Assembly: GCF_029893345.1 (NCBI RefSeq)
Contig: NZ_JARXVE010000005.1
Location: forward strand, 62,001 to 126,000
Length of the DNA: 64,000 bases
Reading direction: 5' to 3'
From: Mycolicibacterium frederiksbergense
GTDB lineage: Bacteria > Actinomycetota > Actinomycetes > Mycobacteriales > Mycobacteriaceae
Below are positions 8,014-17,848 of this stretch, in pieces. The position numbers and the translations under genes were made by a program. Positions within the stretch are counted from its first letter, which is position 1. The number at the start of each line of letters is the position of its first letter. The notes beneath the pieces were generated by a model. That model ran no database searches. It worked only from the letters and a program-made list of their open reading frames with translations, and was not told where the DNA came from.

Positions 8014-9408
8014 TCAGCTTGCGAACCGCACCACCTGACCGCACCGGAACACCCCAGCCGGGTCGTGCCGTTCGGCCAGGGCGCCCAGCCAGTGCCGGGT
8101 GTCCTCGTCGTAGACCCGCGCGGCCCGCCCGGCATCCTCCGACGGTGCGAAATTGGCCAGCTGGCCGCCGCTGGACCACTGCGACAGCGCCACGATGAGC
8201 GCGCCGGCCTGCGGCACCACGGCATCGGCCACCGGCGGCGCCAGGACTCCGATGGCGGTCACCGCGAAGGCGGCGTCGCGGTGGCAGAACGCGCTGCGGT
8301 GGCGGCCCTCACGGGCCAGCGCGCCGCCCAGCAGTCGGACTTCGACGATCGTCAGCACCGAGCCGGACTCCGGCCCGGCCGCCTTCAGCAGTGTCCCGAC
8401 CGTCTCCGCGGTCAATTCCCGCAACAGCGTGTGCTGTTCGTAGCACGGCATCGGATCGACCGGGTCGGCGTGCACCGCGCCGATGGCCGCGTACGGCAGC
8501 ACCCCGACGGTGTCGAGCACCGGGGTCGCGACCGCGCGCATCGGCGCCAGCAGCCGCTCGGCCTCCGCGAAATCGCCGACGGCGGCGTACCGCACGGCCA
8601 CGGTGAACTTGCCGGCCAACGGCTCGGGAACACCGGGCAGCGGCGGGAGCTGCAGCAGTGCGATGGACGTTGAGACGGTCTCGGGCAAATCGGCACCCCA
8701 CCGGGCCCACTCCCCCAAGACCGCCTCAGCGTCGGCGCCGTCGAAATAGACCGCACCCCCGTAGAATTCGGGGATCGGCAGCAACTCGATCTCGACGGCG
8801 GTGACAATGCCCAGGGTCGACTTTCCGCCACGCAGACCCCAGAACAGCTCGGCGTTCTCCTCCGGCGTCGCCCGCACCATCTCCCCTGTGCCGGTGACCA
8901 ACTCGAAGGAACGCACATAGTCCGAGGACAGCCCGACGGTACGCACCAACGGCCCGATCCCACCTCCGGTGAGGAATCCGACCACGCCGACCCCGGGTGA
9001 GGATCCGCACAATCCGGCCAGACCGTGCGGGGCCGCGGCATCAAGCACGTGCTGCCACTTGGCCCCGGCCGCCACCCGGGCCGTGCGAGCCTCCGGGTCC
9101 ACGGTGCACGTGGTCATGCCGGAGGTCACCACCAGGATGGTGTCGGGAGCGACAGCCAACGCGCCGTGACCGGTGGCCTGAACACTCACCCGGAATCCGT
9201 GGGCCGCGGCGAACCGCACGGTGTTGGCGATGTCATAGGCCGACGTCGCCAACACCACCGCGGCCGGCTCCACGCTGGCCGCCACATTCCACGGGGTGGC
9301 CCGCTCATACCCGGCTTCCCCCGGAAACGCGACGGGTGCGGCGACGTGGGCGCGCAGCCCCGCCAGGTCGTCGGCGAGGCCGTCGAAGGGAAGGTCGGTC
9401 AGGGTCAT
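8014..9408 (-). CDS. FAD-linked oxidase (PCMH/BBE-type)
   Basis: This 464-residue protein has an N-terminal FAD PCMH domain with VSVQATGHGAL (a position where related enzymes attach FAD to His), the FAD-binding stretch GLAGLCGSSPGVGVVGFLTGGGIGPL and ELFWGLRGGKSTLGIVTAVEIEL, and a shorter C-terminal substrate domain ending ERHDPAGVFRCGQ. Members oxidise alcohols, sugars or alkaloid-like amines with oxygen. ATG 9408 follows GAGAGGACC; an in-frame upstream extension to 9447 lacks a ribosome site. It lies 102 bp downstream of the large BTAD regulator on the same strand, so the two may be linked, but no pathway is evident. Confidence 0.88.
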   Translation of the reverse strand: MTLTDLPFDGLADDLAGLRAHVAAPVAFPGEAGYERATPWNVAASVEPAAVVLATSAYDIANTVRFAAAHGFRVSVQATGHGALAVAPDTILVVTSGMTTCTVDPEARTARVAAGAKWQHVLDAAAPHGLAGLCGSSPGVGVVGFLTGGGIGPLVRTVGLSSDYVRSFELVTGTGEMVRATPEENAELFWGLRGGKSTLGIVTAVEIELLPIPEFYGGAVYFDGADAEAVLGEWARWGADLPETVSTSIALLQLPPLPGVPEPLAGKFTVAVRYAAVGDFAEAERLLAPMRAVATPVLDTVGVLPYAAIGAVHADPVDPMPCYEQHTLLRELTAETVGTLLKAAGPESGSVLTIVEVRLLGGALAREGRHRSAFCHRDAAFAVTAIGVLAPPVADAVVPQAGALIVALSQWSSGGQLANFAPSEDAGRAARVYDEDTRHWLGALAERHDPAGVFRCGQVVRFAS

Positions 9409-9510
9409 CAGGGTCCTCTCGGCAGTGCATGCGAATTTTCGGCGCACAGCATCACCGCGACCGCTTGGTGTTCACTTGGCGGCCAGCTCAAGAATGTGAC
9501 AAGCCCCAGA

Positions 9511-12500
9511 TCACGCCAGCCGCAGGGCGCGGGACGCCAGGCCACCCATGCCCAGCGCCTCGGCTTCGGCGGCCAATACGCCCGCCGCCTCACGTCGCGC
9601 CGGGCCGTCCTCGATGAGCTGACACCGCAACAGCGCACACCGCAGCAGCGTGGGTTTGGCACCGGTGCGTCGCGCGATGTCCTCGGCCGCATCCAGATCC
9701 GCCAATGCGCGCTCACGGTCCCCGCGCAGCGCGTGCAGCCGGGCCGTCGCCAGCGCGACCGGTCCCGCGTGCCCGACGTGCCCGATCATCGCGATGCGAT
9801 CGACGAACGGCTCCAGGGCGGCCAGCAACGCGGCCGCGTACTCGGGCAACTCGTAGTCGGCGGCCAGGTGGGCCAGCCAACAGGCCTGCCCCAAGCTGGT
9901 CCACACCGCACCCCGGTCCACATCGGCACACCATTCGTCCAGCCGCGCAACGGCCTCGGCACGAGAACCCGCGATGACCGTGAGCAGCGCGGTACGCACC
10001 AGCGCCTCCATGCCCTGCCCGCCGGTGTCGATGCCGGACTGCGGGCCGGTCAGGCCGGCCCCGACCGGCCCGCCCAGCTCCCGCAGCAAGGTCACCTCGG
10101 CCAGCAGACCGCTTCCGGCACCGTAGAGTTCGGTCTGCTCATGCACGTGCGCCGCGATCGCATGATGGCGCCCCGCCTCGGCGAAGTCGCCCCGCCATAT
10201 CGCCAGCACCGATTCCATCCAACGCAATTGGGCCCGCAGCACGGGCAGCCGCAGCTCCTCACTGCCTGCCACACCGGCGCGCAGGTGCCGTTCGGTCAGG
10301 TCGATGTCGGCGAGGTTCATCGCCGCCATTGTCGCCACCGAGTGGGCGATCACGGCATCTTCACGGGATCTGCTGTGCTGCAGAGAATTCAGCTGATCGA
10401 TCCAGTCGAAGGTCGCGGCGCTGAACTCGGCCACCCCGGAATAGGTGATGATCCGGCTCATCAGCGTGTCGGCGATCACGTCGGGATCTCCGGTGCTGTC
10501 GGCCAACTGCTCGGCGCGATCCAGGTATCCGGCGGCTACTGCAGGGTCCGGGTGATAGCAGCGCCCCACGGCCAGCGCCGCCAGTACCCGCGCACCGGCC
10601 GCCGGATGCTCGGCCGCCGTCGCCGCGGCCCGTTCCAACAGGGCCAGCAGCGAGCCCGAGTCATCCCCGGGCGCCAGCCACGGCCATCCCCCGCTGGCCC
10701 GCAGCAGCGCACTGGCGACGCGGCCCGCGGTGTCGGCCCGCTCATTTCGCAACGCATCGGCCAGGTTCCGCTCGACGGCGTCGAGCACCAGACGGCCCCG
10801 CCCGGCACGCGAATACGCGTCGAGCATGGCCACCGTCAACGCGTCACGCTCGGCGTCGCTGCGCGCCGAAGCCGGCAACCGGTCATAGGCGTCCAGCGCC
10901 GCCTGCCACCACCGTGCGGCAATATCCGAACTCCAGCGCTGGGTGGCCTGCTCGGCGGCCAACCGGCAGGCCGAAACCACCTGCTGAGGATCGGCGAGTG
11001 GCTGCGCGGCGACCAGATGCTGGGCCCGCCTGGTGATCGCGTCCTCGGATGCGCTGTCCGCCAACGCCTCGGCCACCTGCAGATGCAGCCGCTGACGTCG
11101 CAGGGCCGGCAGGCTGGCGACCAGATGCTCACGCAGCAGTCCGTGTGCGAAGGCATAGCCGTCACCGGTATGCGCACTCACCACGATCCGTTCGTCGGCA
11201 GCCGCGTCGAGATGGTCGGCGAGGCTGTCGAAGTCCAGGCCGGCCACTCGGGCCAGCACAGGCACCGCGTCGGCGTCGATGGCATCACCGATCACCGCGG
11301 CCACCCGCATCAGGCTCAGCACCTCGGGATCCAGTCCGGCGATCCGGCGTTCCAGCACCGTTTTGACCGCCACCGGGATCTCGTCACGCTCAGCGCGCGG
11401 CAGTCGGGCATATTCGGAGACGAAGAACGGGTTGCCACCGGTGCGTTCGGCCAGCACGACCGCCTCGGTGTCGTCCACGAGATCCTCGGCGATCTGATTG
11501 GCCAGCACCGCAACGTCTTTGGACGATAGCGCGGCGAGCGCGAGGTGACGGTTGCCCTCACCCCGGGCCACCGTGGCCAGCAGGCGCGCGACATCGGTGA
11601 TGTGTTCGCCGTCGCGGACGGTGAGCACCAGCGCCACCGGGTGATCGCGCAGCGCACCGGCGATATAGGCCAGACAGCTCGCCGACGTCGAATCCGCCCA
11701 CTGCACATCGTCGATCACCACCAGCAGCGGCCGTCGCGCCGACTCCAGCAGCGCCTGAACCCGTTCATAGACCCGGAACCGCGCGGTGTCCGGGTCTGCG
11801 TGCGCGGGAACGGCCAGCACCTCGTCGGCGTCGGCACCCAAGGCCCGCACCAGTTGTCGCATCGGCCACCACGGTGGTGTCGCCTGCTCGTCGGGGCAGG
11901 TTACCCAGACCGCCTCGAGGCCGGATCGGACGTCGACTTCCTCGGCGAGGCGGGTCTTGCCGATACCGGGCGGGCCGGACAACACCAGCCACCGCGTCTC
12001 CCCCGCTCGGACATCGGCGAGAAGGTCTGCGGCGACGTTCAATTCGCGATCACGCCCGACCAGAGCCGCCGGTCCCGAGTCAGGTGCCGCAGCCTCGGTC
12101 AGAACAGCCGCCGGGGTGTGCAGCTGGCCGGCTCCGGTCCACTCCGGGGAACGCGGCCAGGCCGCGAGTTCCGGGGCCTGACGCAGAATCGCGGTCTGCA
12201 ACTCGCGTAGCTCGGTGCCCGGCGCCAGGCCCAGTTCGTCATCGAGCAGGCGGGCATAGCGGACGTAGATCTCCAGTGCCTCCGAGGCCCGGCCACCGCG
12301 GTACTGCGTCAGCATCTGCAGCCAGACACCGCGATCGGAAAGCGGTTCGGCCGAGCGCAATTCGGACACGGCGGTCAATGCTGCGGGCACCCGACCGAGC
12401 GCCAGCAACGCCGTGATCCGGTGATCGAGACACTCCGTGCGCAGCTCCCGCATGCGTACGGCGTCCTCGGTGACCCAGTCCTGGTCCCCCAGGTCTTCGA

Positions 12501-12915
12501 GAAAAGCACCGCGCCACAGCGCCAGCGCATCATCGGCGGCAGTCAGCGCCTCGGTCCAGTGCGCTTGTTCCACCGCTGCCGCGGTCCGAGCACAGCCGGT
12601 GGTGAACACCGTGACATCGACCGCATCGGCCGGCACGTCGAGGTAGTAACCCGGCAGCTGGCGCACGATCGGAGAGGCCATCGACGAGCCATCCCGCAGG
12701 GCCCGACGCAGATGGGAGATGTAGACCTGCAGGCTGGCGGTCGCACTGGCCGGCGGATCGTCACCCCACACCGCGTCGATCAGTCGGTCGACCGATACCA
12801 CCCGCCCCTGCGCCAGGAGCAGCATCGCCAGCACCGCGCGTTGCTTGGGTGTACCGATATCGACCGGTGAACCGGCGTGCATCACCTGCAGCGGCCCGAG
12901 CAAGTGATAGTGCAC
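9511..12915 (-). CDS. BTAD/AAA-domain transcriptional regulator (AfsR/SARP-like, 1134 aa)
   Basis: A large signalling regulator. The N-terminus (residues 1-95) is an OmpR/SARP-type winged helix with GTPKQRAVLAMLLL and LQVYISHLRRAL. The BTAD helical domain follows to about residue 245. An AAA/STAND ATPase has Walker A SGPPGIGKT (about residue 315) and Walker B LLVVIDDVQWAD (about residue 400). The remaining 600 residues look like TPR-type repeats. Such proteins activate transcription of linked genes on a ligand or protein signal. The start is GTG 12915, with TTG 12918 also possible. The likely target is the FAD-linked oxidase downstream; not proven. Confidence 0.85.
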   Translation of the reverse strand: MHYHLLGPLQVMHAGSPVDIGTPKQRAVLAMLLLAQGRVVSVDRLIDAVWGDDPPASATASLQVYISHLRRALRDGSSMASPIVRQLPGYYLDVPADAVDVTVFTTGCARTAAAVEQAHWTEALTAADDALALWRGAFLEDLGDQDWVTEDAVRMRELRTECLDHRITALLALGRVPAALTAVSELRSAEPLSDRGVWLQMLTQYRGGRASEALEIYVRYARLLDDELGLAPGTELRELQTAILRQAPELAAWPRSPEWTGAGQLHTPAAVLTEAAAPDSGPAALVGRDRELNVAADLLADVRAGETRWLVLSGPPGIGKTRLAEEVDVRSGLEAVWVTCPDEQATPPWWPMRQLVRALGADADEVLAVPAHADPDTARFRVYERVQALLESARRPLLVVIDDVQWADSTSASCLAYIAGALRDHPVALVLTVRDGEHITDVARLLATVARGEGNRHLALAALSSKDVAVLANQIAEDLVDDTEAVVLAERTGGNPFFVSEYARLPRAERDEIPVAVKTVLERRIAGLDPEVLSLMRVAAVIGDAIDADAVPVLARVAGLDFDSLADHLDAAADERIVVSAHTGDGYAFAHGLLREHLVASLPALRRQRLHLQVAEALADSASEDAITRRAQHLVAAQPLADPQQVVSACRLAAEQATQRWSSDIAARWWQAALDAYDRLPASARSDAERDALTVAMLDAYSRAGRGRLVLDAVERNLADALRNERADTAGRVASALLRASGGWPWLAPGDDSGSLLALLERAAATAAEHPAAGARVLAALAVGRCYHPDPAVAAGYLDRAEQLADSTGDPDVIADTLMSRIITYSGVAEFSAATFDWIDQLNSLQHSRSREDAVIAHSVATMAAMNLADIDLTERHLRAGVAGSEELRLPVLRAQLRWMESVLAIWRGDFAEAGRHHAIAAHVHEQTELYGAGSGLLAEVTLLRELGGPVGAGLTGPQSGIDTGGQGMEALVRTALLTVIAGSRAEAVARLDEWCADVDRGAVWTSLGQACWLAHLAADYELPEYAAALLAALEPFVDRIAMIGHVGHAGPVALATARLHALRGDRERALADLDAAEDIARRTGAKPTLLRCALLRCQLIEDGPARREAAGVLAAEAEALGMGGLASRALRLA

Positions 12916-13004
12916 CAACGCAGCTTAAAAGGTCAGTGGCGTGACAAATAGCCGCGGCCCCCTCGTGCTGCGAGGGTAGGTCAACGACATCCGGGCGCGC
13001 GAAC

Positions 13005-13514
13005 CTATTCCTTACCGCGATATTCGAACACTTTGAACGAGAACCAGCCGGCCTCGCGGGCCTGCTCGAGCTCTTCGAGGCGGCAGTCGAACCCGCCGCT
13101 GAATAAGCACGGCAACCGCGAAAGACGTTCGCGGACCTCGACTTCGGTGAGCCCCCGCCCGACGCGGTAGACCCGGTCATTCTTGTAGTACGTGTCTACG
13201 GTGACCGCATGCAGGCCATGCAACACGCGCACGGTTTCCTCGAGGTTCTCGACGGCCAGGACAACGAGGTCGTAGCTGTTGAACTGATAGCCACGGTCGT
13301 AGAGGGTGGGGTCGTTCGCCATGGGTGAGCCCGCCATCACGCGAAGGAGCCGGCCGGTTGCCTTGTTCACAATGACGCCGCAGTACATCTCGGTTCGCTT
13401 GGTCACGCACGGGAAAAACCACCCGTCGTTTAATTCACGGCAGCCGCCAAGGACCACGCCCTTGGATTCGAACGCGCCTAGGGCTATCTCACGAGCTTCA
13501 GGCTCGTCAATCAT
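13005..13514 (-). CDS. hypothetical protein, possibly YrhB/Imm35-like (169 aa)
   Basis: The start at ATG 13514 (MIDEPEAREIAL) is chosen because an in-frame ATG further up, at 13556, lies inside the hairpin that ends the UPF0182 gene. Visible features are CRELNDGWFFPC, VNKATGRLLRV, DRGYQFNSYDLVVLAVE and a second half with VYRVGRGLTEVEVRERL. The first half weakly recalls the YrhB/Imm35 immunity-protein style (a Trp-Phe-Phe strand, then a ligand loop with Gly). No toxin gene is next to it. Codon choice looks less GC-biased at third positions than neighbours, which might mean recent acquisition; I did not compute this. Confidence 0.55.
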   Translation of the reverse strand: MIDEPEAREIALGAFESKGVVLGGCRELNDGWFFPCVTKRTEMYCGVIVNKATGRLLRVMAGSPMANDPTLYDRGYQFNSYDLVVLAVENLEETVRVLHGLHAVTVDTYYKNDRVYRVGRGLTEVEVRERLSRLPCLFSGGFDCRLEELEQAREAGWFSFKVFEYRGKE

Positions 13515-13543
13515 GCCGCGGAAGTCTAGCCACCTGAGGACGG

Positions 13544-13601
13544 CGAGCAGACACAAACTCGCACAAATCCCACTGGGATTGTGCGAGTTTGTGTCTGCTC
13601 G
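13544..13601. terminator. long perfect hairpin with GTGTCTGCTCG core, 3' of UPF0182 gene
   Basis: Left arm from CGAGCAGACAC (13544) and right arm ending GTGTCTGCTCG (13601) pair for 22 bp plus a five-base extension past one bulged A, with a very short loop. It begins 18 bp past the UPF0182 stop on the minus strand. A similar element is at 55975-56036. It may be a terminator that is also a dispersed mycobacterial repeat. Confidence 0.65.
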
Positions 13602-13619
13602 GCGGGGAACGCTACATGG

Positions 13620-16600
13620 TTACTTAGCGGACCCGAACTTCTTCATCGCGTCGTCCAGACGCTGCAACGCCTGTCCGTACTTGCCGAAGTCACCGCTGCG
13701 CTGCGCGTCCTGCGCCGCCGAGAGCGCCGACTCGACCTCCTGCAGCGCCGCGGCCTTGGCCGGCGACAACGGCACCGGCTCACCCGGCGGGACCGCTGCG
13801 GGCGGCGGCGCAGGTGCCGCGGGCACTCCACCGTCCTGATCGACCGGCGGCTGGGCGGCAGGTGGTGCGGCCGCGGCCACAGGCTGACCACCCGGCTGCG
13901 GGCGGCCCTCAGTGGGAGCCACATTGGTGGCCGTGGCACCGGCACCCGGGCCGAACAGCTCGGTCAGCGCGTCACTGACCGTCGGGGCGTAGCCGACCTT
14001 GTCGCCGTACAGCATGGCCACCCGGATCAGACGCGGATATGACGACGCCGCATCACTGGTTCCCGGCGAGGCGTACACCGGCGCCACATACAGCAAGCCG
14101 CCGTCGGCCACCGGCAACGTCAACAGATTGCCCCACCGGATCCGGTTCTGGTTGTCCCGCCCGATCACGCCGAGATCCTGCGACACCGCGGTATCGGTGC
14201 TGATCGCGTTGAAGGCCAGCTTCGGCCCGTTGACCTGGCCGGGAATCGTCAGCACGGTGATCTTGCCGTAGGTCGACGGATCCGAGCTCGCACTGATGTA
14301 GGCGGCCAGGAAGTCACGCCGGATCCAGTTCATCGCACTGGTCAGCTGGAACGACGCCGTGTTGTCGTTGTTCGCGAGGTCCCGGGCCACGATGTAGTAC
14401 GGCGGCTGGAAGCTGCTGGCGGTGGGGTTGGGATCCAGTGGGACATCCCAGAAGTCGGCGTTGGTGAAGAACTTCACCGGATCGTCCACGTGGTACTTGG
14501 CCAACAGCGCGCGCTGCACCTTGAACAGATCCTCCGGATAGCGCAGATGGTTCTGCAGTTCCGGGGAGATGTCCGCCTTCGGCTTGACGGTGCCCGGGAA
14601 CACGTTCATCCAGGCCTTCAGCACCGGATCCTGGTCGTCCTGGGCATACAGCGTGACCGAGCCGTCGTACGCGTCGACGGTGGCCTTGACCGAGTTGCGG
14701 ATATAGGACACCTGCTTGTTCGGTGCCAGCCGGTTGACCGCCACCTCATTGGAATCCGCAGTCGCGCTGGACAACGTGGTCAGCTGCGAATACGGGTAGT
14801 TGTCCAGCGTGGTGTAACCGTCGACGATCCACACCATGCGCTTGTTGACGATGGCCGGGTACACGGTGGTGTCGGTGGTCAGCCACGGCGCCACCGCCTC
14901 CACCCGCTTGGCCGGATCACGGTTGAACAGGATCTTGCTGTTCTCGCCGATCACGTTGGACAGCAGGAAGTTGCGTTCGGCGTACTTGGCCGCGAACACC
15001 GATCGGGTCAACCAGTTGCCGATCGGCACGCCACCGGCACCCGAATAGGTGTAGTTCTTGGTCTCGGTGTTGTTCTCGTAGTCGTACTCGCGGTCGACGT
15101 TTCCGTTCTTGCCGACGATGGCGTAGTCGGCGGCGGTGTCGGCGATCACCGGGCCGAAGTACACCCGCGGCTGATCCAACGGCGCCGGTCCGGGCGAGAT
15201 GATGCTGCCGTTGACCCCGACCACGCTGGCCAGGAACTCCGGGTAGCCACCGTTCTGGTTGGGGTCGTTGGCAATTCCGCGAACGGTGTTGGCCGGCGAG
15301 GCGATGAAGCCGTTGCCGTGGGTGTAGACGGTGTGCCGGTTGATCCAGTCCCGCTGGTTGTCGATCAACCGGTCCGGGTTGAGTTCGCGTGCGGCCACCA
15401 CATAGTCGCGCAGATTGCCGTCGGGCCCGATGTAGCGGTCCATCGACAACTGGTCGGGGAAGAAGTAGAAGTTCTTGCCCTGCTGGAACTGGGTGAACGC
15501 GGGGCTGACGATGGTCGGGTCGAGCAGCCGGATGTTGGAGGTGGTGGCCCGGTCGGCGGCCACCTGGGCCGCGGTGGTCTGGCCGTTGCTCTCGTAGTTG
15601 CGGTAGCTCACCGTCTGGTCGGTGAGTCCGTAGGCCTGCCGGGTCGCGGCGATACTGCGGCTGATGTACTCGGCTTCCTTCTGCGCAGCGTTGGGCTTGA
15701 CGCTGAACTGCTCGACGATCAGCGGCCAGCCGGCACCCACCACCAGCGAGCTCAGCAGCAGCAGCACCACGCCGATGGCCGGAATCCGCAGATCCCGCAG
15801 CACGATCGCCGAGAACACCGCCACCGCGCAGATCACCGCGATCGCCAACAGGATCAGCTTGGCCGGCAGCACGGCGTTGATGTCGGTATAGCCGGCACCG
15901 GTGAAGGGTTTGGCCGCACGGGTATTGGAAAGCAGCTCATAGCGGTCCAGCCAGTAGGCGAACGCCTTGAGCACGATCAGGAAGCCAACCAGGCTGATCA
16001 GCTGAATGCGGGCGGCGCGGCTGAGCGCCCCGGTCCGCCCGGTCAGCCGGATTCCGCCGAACAGGTAGTGCCCCAACAGATTCGCGATGAACGCCAAGAA
16101 CGTCGCGACGAACAGGTAGGTCAACACCAGCCGGTAGAAGGGCAGATCGAAAGCGTAGAAGCCCAGATCCTTACCGAACTGCGGGTCGGTGACACCGAAG
16201 CTGCCGCCATGCAGGAACAACTGCACCCGCACCCAATAGCTCTGCGCGATGATGCCGGCGAGCAGGCCGATGAAGACCGGCACCCCGATCCCGAACAACC
16301 GCAGCCGGGCCAACACGGTGGTGCGGTAGCGGGCCACCGGATCGTTGGGGCCCGCGGCCGGGACGAACACCGGGCGGCTGCGGTAGGCCAACGCCAAACC
16401 GGCGAACACGACCGCCCCGATGAGCACTCCCACCACGAGGAACACGATGACCCGGGTGGCCAGCACGGTGGTGAACACCGAGCGGTACCCCAGTTCGCCG
16501 AACCACAGCCAGTCGACGTAGGCGTCGATGAACCGCGGCCCGATCAGCAGCGCCAGCACCGCGACGAGTGCCACCCCGATCAGTACCCGACTACGTCCGG

Positions 16601-16637
16601 TCAGCTTCGGCATCCTCGCCGCGGGCCGCATACCCAC
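13620..16637 (-). CDS. UPF0182 family integral membrane protein (Rv3193c-like)
   Basis: This 1005-residue protein has about seven membrane helices in the first 330 residues (for example VLIGVALVAVLALLIG and FLVVGVLIGAVVFAGLALAY), then a large extracytoplasmic region with repeated short motifs (NYPYSQLTTLSSA, GNLLTLPVADGGLLYVAPVYA). It ends in a Pro/Ala-rich linker and a short coiled coil (AKAAALQEVESALSAAQDAQ). The function is unknown; length and order match the mycobacterial family. GTG 16637 follows GGGAGTTGACGA; ATG 16631 or 16613 are alternatives. It is downstream of, and collinear with, the PDZ protease gene. Confidence 0.92.
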   Translation of the reverse strand: MGMRPAARMPKLTGRSRVLIGVALVAVLALLIGPRFIDAYVDWLWFGELGYRSVFTTVLATRVIVFLVVGVLIGAVVFAGLALAYRSRPVFVPAAGPNDPVARYRTTVLARLRLFGIGVPVFIGLLAGIIAQSYWVRVQLFLHGGSFGVTDPQFGKDLGFYAFDLPFYRLVLTYLFVATFLAFIANLLGHYLFGGIRLTGRTGALSRAARIQLISLVGFLIVLKAFAYWLDRYELLSNTRAAKPFTGAGYTDINAVLPAKLILLAIAVICAVAVFSAIVLRDLRIPAIGVVLLLLSSLVVGAGWPLIVEQFSVKPNAAQKEAEYISRSIAATRQAYGLTDQTVSYRNYESNGQTTAAQVAADRATTSNIRLLDPTIVSPAFTQFQQGKNFYFFPDQLSMDRYIGPDGNLRDYVVAARELNPDRLIDNQRDWINRHTVYTHGNGFIASPANTVRGIANDPNQNGGYPEFLASVVGVNGSIISPGPAPLDQPRVYFGPVIADTAADYAIVGKNGNVDREYDYENNTETKNYTYSGAGGVPIGNWLTRSVFAAKYAERNFLLSNVIGENSKILFNRDPAKRVEAVAPWLTTDTTVYPAIVNKRMVWIVDGYTTLDNYPYSQLTTLSSATADSNEVAVNRLAPNKQVSYIRNSVKATVDAYDGSVTLYAQDDQDPVLKAWMNVFPGTVKPKADISPELQNHLRYPEDLFKVQRALLAKYHVDDPVKFFTNADFWDVPLDPNPTASSFQPPYYIVARDLANNDNTASFQLTSAMNWIRRDFLAAYISASSDPSTYGKITVLTIPGQVNGPKLAFNAISTDTAVSQDLGVIGRDNQNRIRWGNLLTLPVADGGLLYVAPVYASPGTSDAASSYPRLIRVAMLYGDKVGYAPTVSDALTELFGPGAGATATNVAPTEGRPQPGGQPVAAAAPPAAQPPVDQDGGVPAAPAPPPAAVPPGEPVPLSPAKAAALQEVESALSAAQDAQRSGDFGKYGQALQRLDDAMKKFGSAK

Positions 16638-16734
16638 TCGTCAACTCCCGTTTCAGCCTCGGTGGACTCGTGACATGCCCGACACGGGCCGCCCGATTTT
16701 CTACAACTCTAGTCATCCACAGGCTGGATGCGGT

Positions 16735-17763
16735 TCAGCAGCGAGGGGGTTCGCCACCGGCAGAAAGCGTGTGCAACGCATCGACGGCCTGGTTCAGCGT
16801 TTCCACCTTCACCAGCTCCATCCCGTCCTGGGGCTCCGAGCGCGCCTCGGTGCAGTTCTCGGCGGGCACCAGGAACACCGTGGCCCCGGCCTCCTTGGCG
16901 GCCAGCATCTTGTGCGTGATGCCGCCGATGGACCCGACCTTGCCATCACCGGTGATGGTTCCGGTGCCCGCGACGAACTTGCCGTCGTTGAGGTCACCGG
17001 TGGTGAGCTTGTCGACGACGGCGAGGCTGAACATCAACCCCGCCGACGGACCGCCGATGTTCGCCAGGTTGAAGTCGATATCGAACGGCGCCCACGGGGC
17101 GTCGAGCACGCCGACGCCCAGGAAGCCGTAGTCGCGGTCGGGATTGTCGCCGAGCGTGACGGTCGCGACGCCGGGCGGCGCGTCCTTGCGGCGGAAGTCG
17201 ATGACCAGGTTGTCGCCCGGCTTGGTCGCCTTCAGCAGCGCCTGGAACTGATCGAGGTTGGCCACCGGCGTGCCGTTCACCCCGTCTATGGCGTCACCCT
17301 TCTGCAGCTTGCCCGCGGACGGACCGGGATCGGTGACGCTCTGCACCGTCACCGCGGCCGGGTACTTCAGGAATGACAGCGCCGCGTACTGGGCGCTGTC
17401 CTCGGACTTCCTGAAGTCGGAGGTGTTGGCCTCGTCGATCTCATCCTTGGACTTGTCCGGCGGGTACACCAGGTCACGCGGCAACAGCTGTTCGCGGCCC
17501 GACATCCACAGCGCCAGCGCCTGGCCCAGGGTCAGTCCGTCGCGCTGGGACACCGTGGTCATGTTCAGGTGGCCCGAGGTGGGATGCACGTCGGCGCCGG
17601 GTCCCTGGATGTTGACCACCTGCTTGCCGTCCACCTCACCGAGGGTGTTGAACGTCGGACCCGGCCCCAATGAGACGAAGGGCACCGTGACCACCGAGAG
17701 CAGTACGCCGAACGCCACGATGGGCACCAACGCAACCAGCAGCGTCAAAATCCGCCTGTTCAC
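16735..17763 (-). CDS. PDZ and Lon-type S16 protease domain protein (Rv3194c-like)
   Basis: This 342-residue protein has one N-terminal membrane helix (ILTLLVALVPIVAFGVLLSVV), a PDZ domain around residues 130-220 (QKGDAIDGVNGTPV), and a C-terminal Lon-type catalytic domain. The Ser/Lys dyad is visible as GGPSAGLMF and IGGITHKMLAAKEAGA. It should be a membrane-anchored protease facing the cell wall side. GTG 17763 (VNRRILTLL) is chosen; the open frame extends upstream but there overlaps the divergent DUF2342 gene, and 340-odd residues is the family length. Its target is unknown. Confidence 0.9.
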   Translation of the reverse strand: MNRRILTLLVALVPIVAFGVLLSVVTVPFVSLGPGPTFNTLGEVDGKQVVNIQGPGADVHPTSGHLNMTTVSQRDGLTLGQALALWMSGREQLLPRDLVYPPDKSKDEIDEANTSDFRKSEDSAQYAALSFLKYPAAVTVQSVTDPGPSAGKLQKGDAIDGVNGTPVANLDQFQALLKATKPGDNLVIDFRRKDAPPGVATVTLGDNPDRDYGFLGVGVLDAPWAPFDIDFNLANIGGPSAGLMFSLAVVDKLTTGDLNDGKFVAGTGTITGDGKVGSIGGITHKMLAAKEAGATVFLVPAENCTEARSEPQDGMELVKVETLNQAVDALHTLSAGGEPPRC

Positions 17764-17848
17764 GCCGCCCACAGTAAGGCCTGCACCTTCATGTTCACCC
17801 ACAGCGTGACCCGCACCCGTACCCGGGCACCCGCTGGTGAGTACCGTT

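Noticed and set aside
9025..11529. Long open frame on the plus strand opposite the BTAD regulator
   Set aside because: High-GC shadow frame: Arg/Gln/His/Gly-rich, no domain, and the minus strand reads as a clear multi-domain protein.
14490..16673. Long plus-strand open frame opposite UPF0182
   Set aside because: Composition is typical of antisense frames in GC-rich DNA; the minus strand gives a recognised membrane family.
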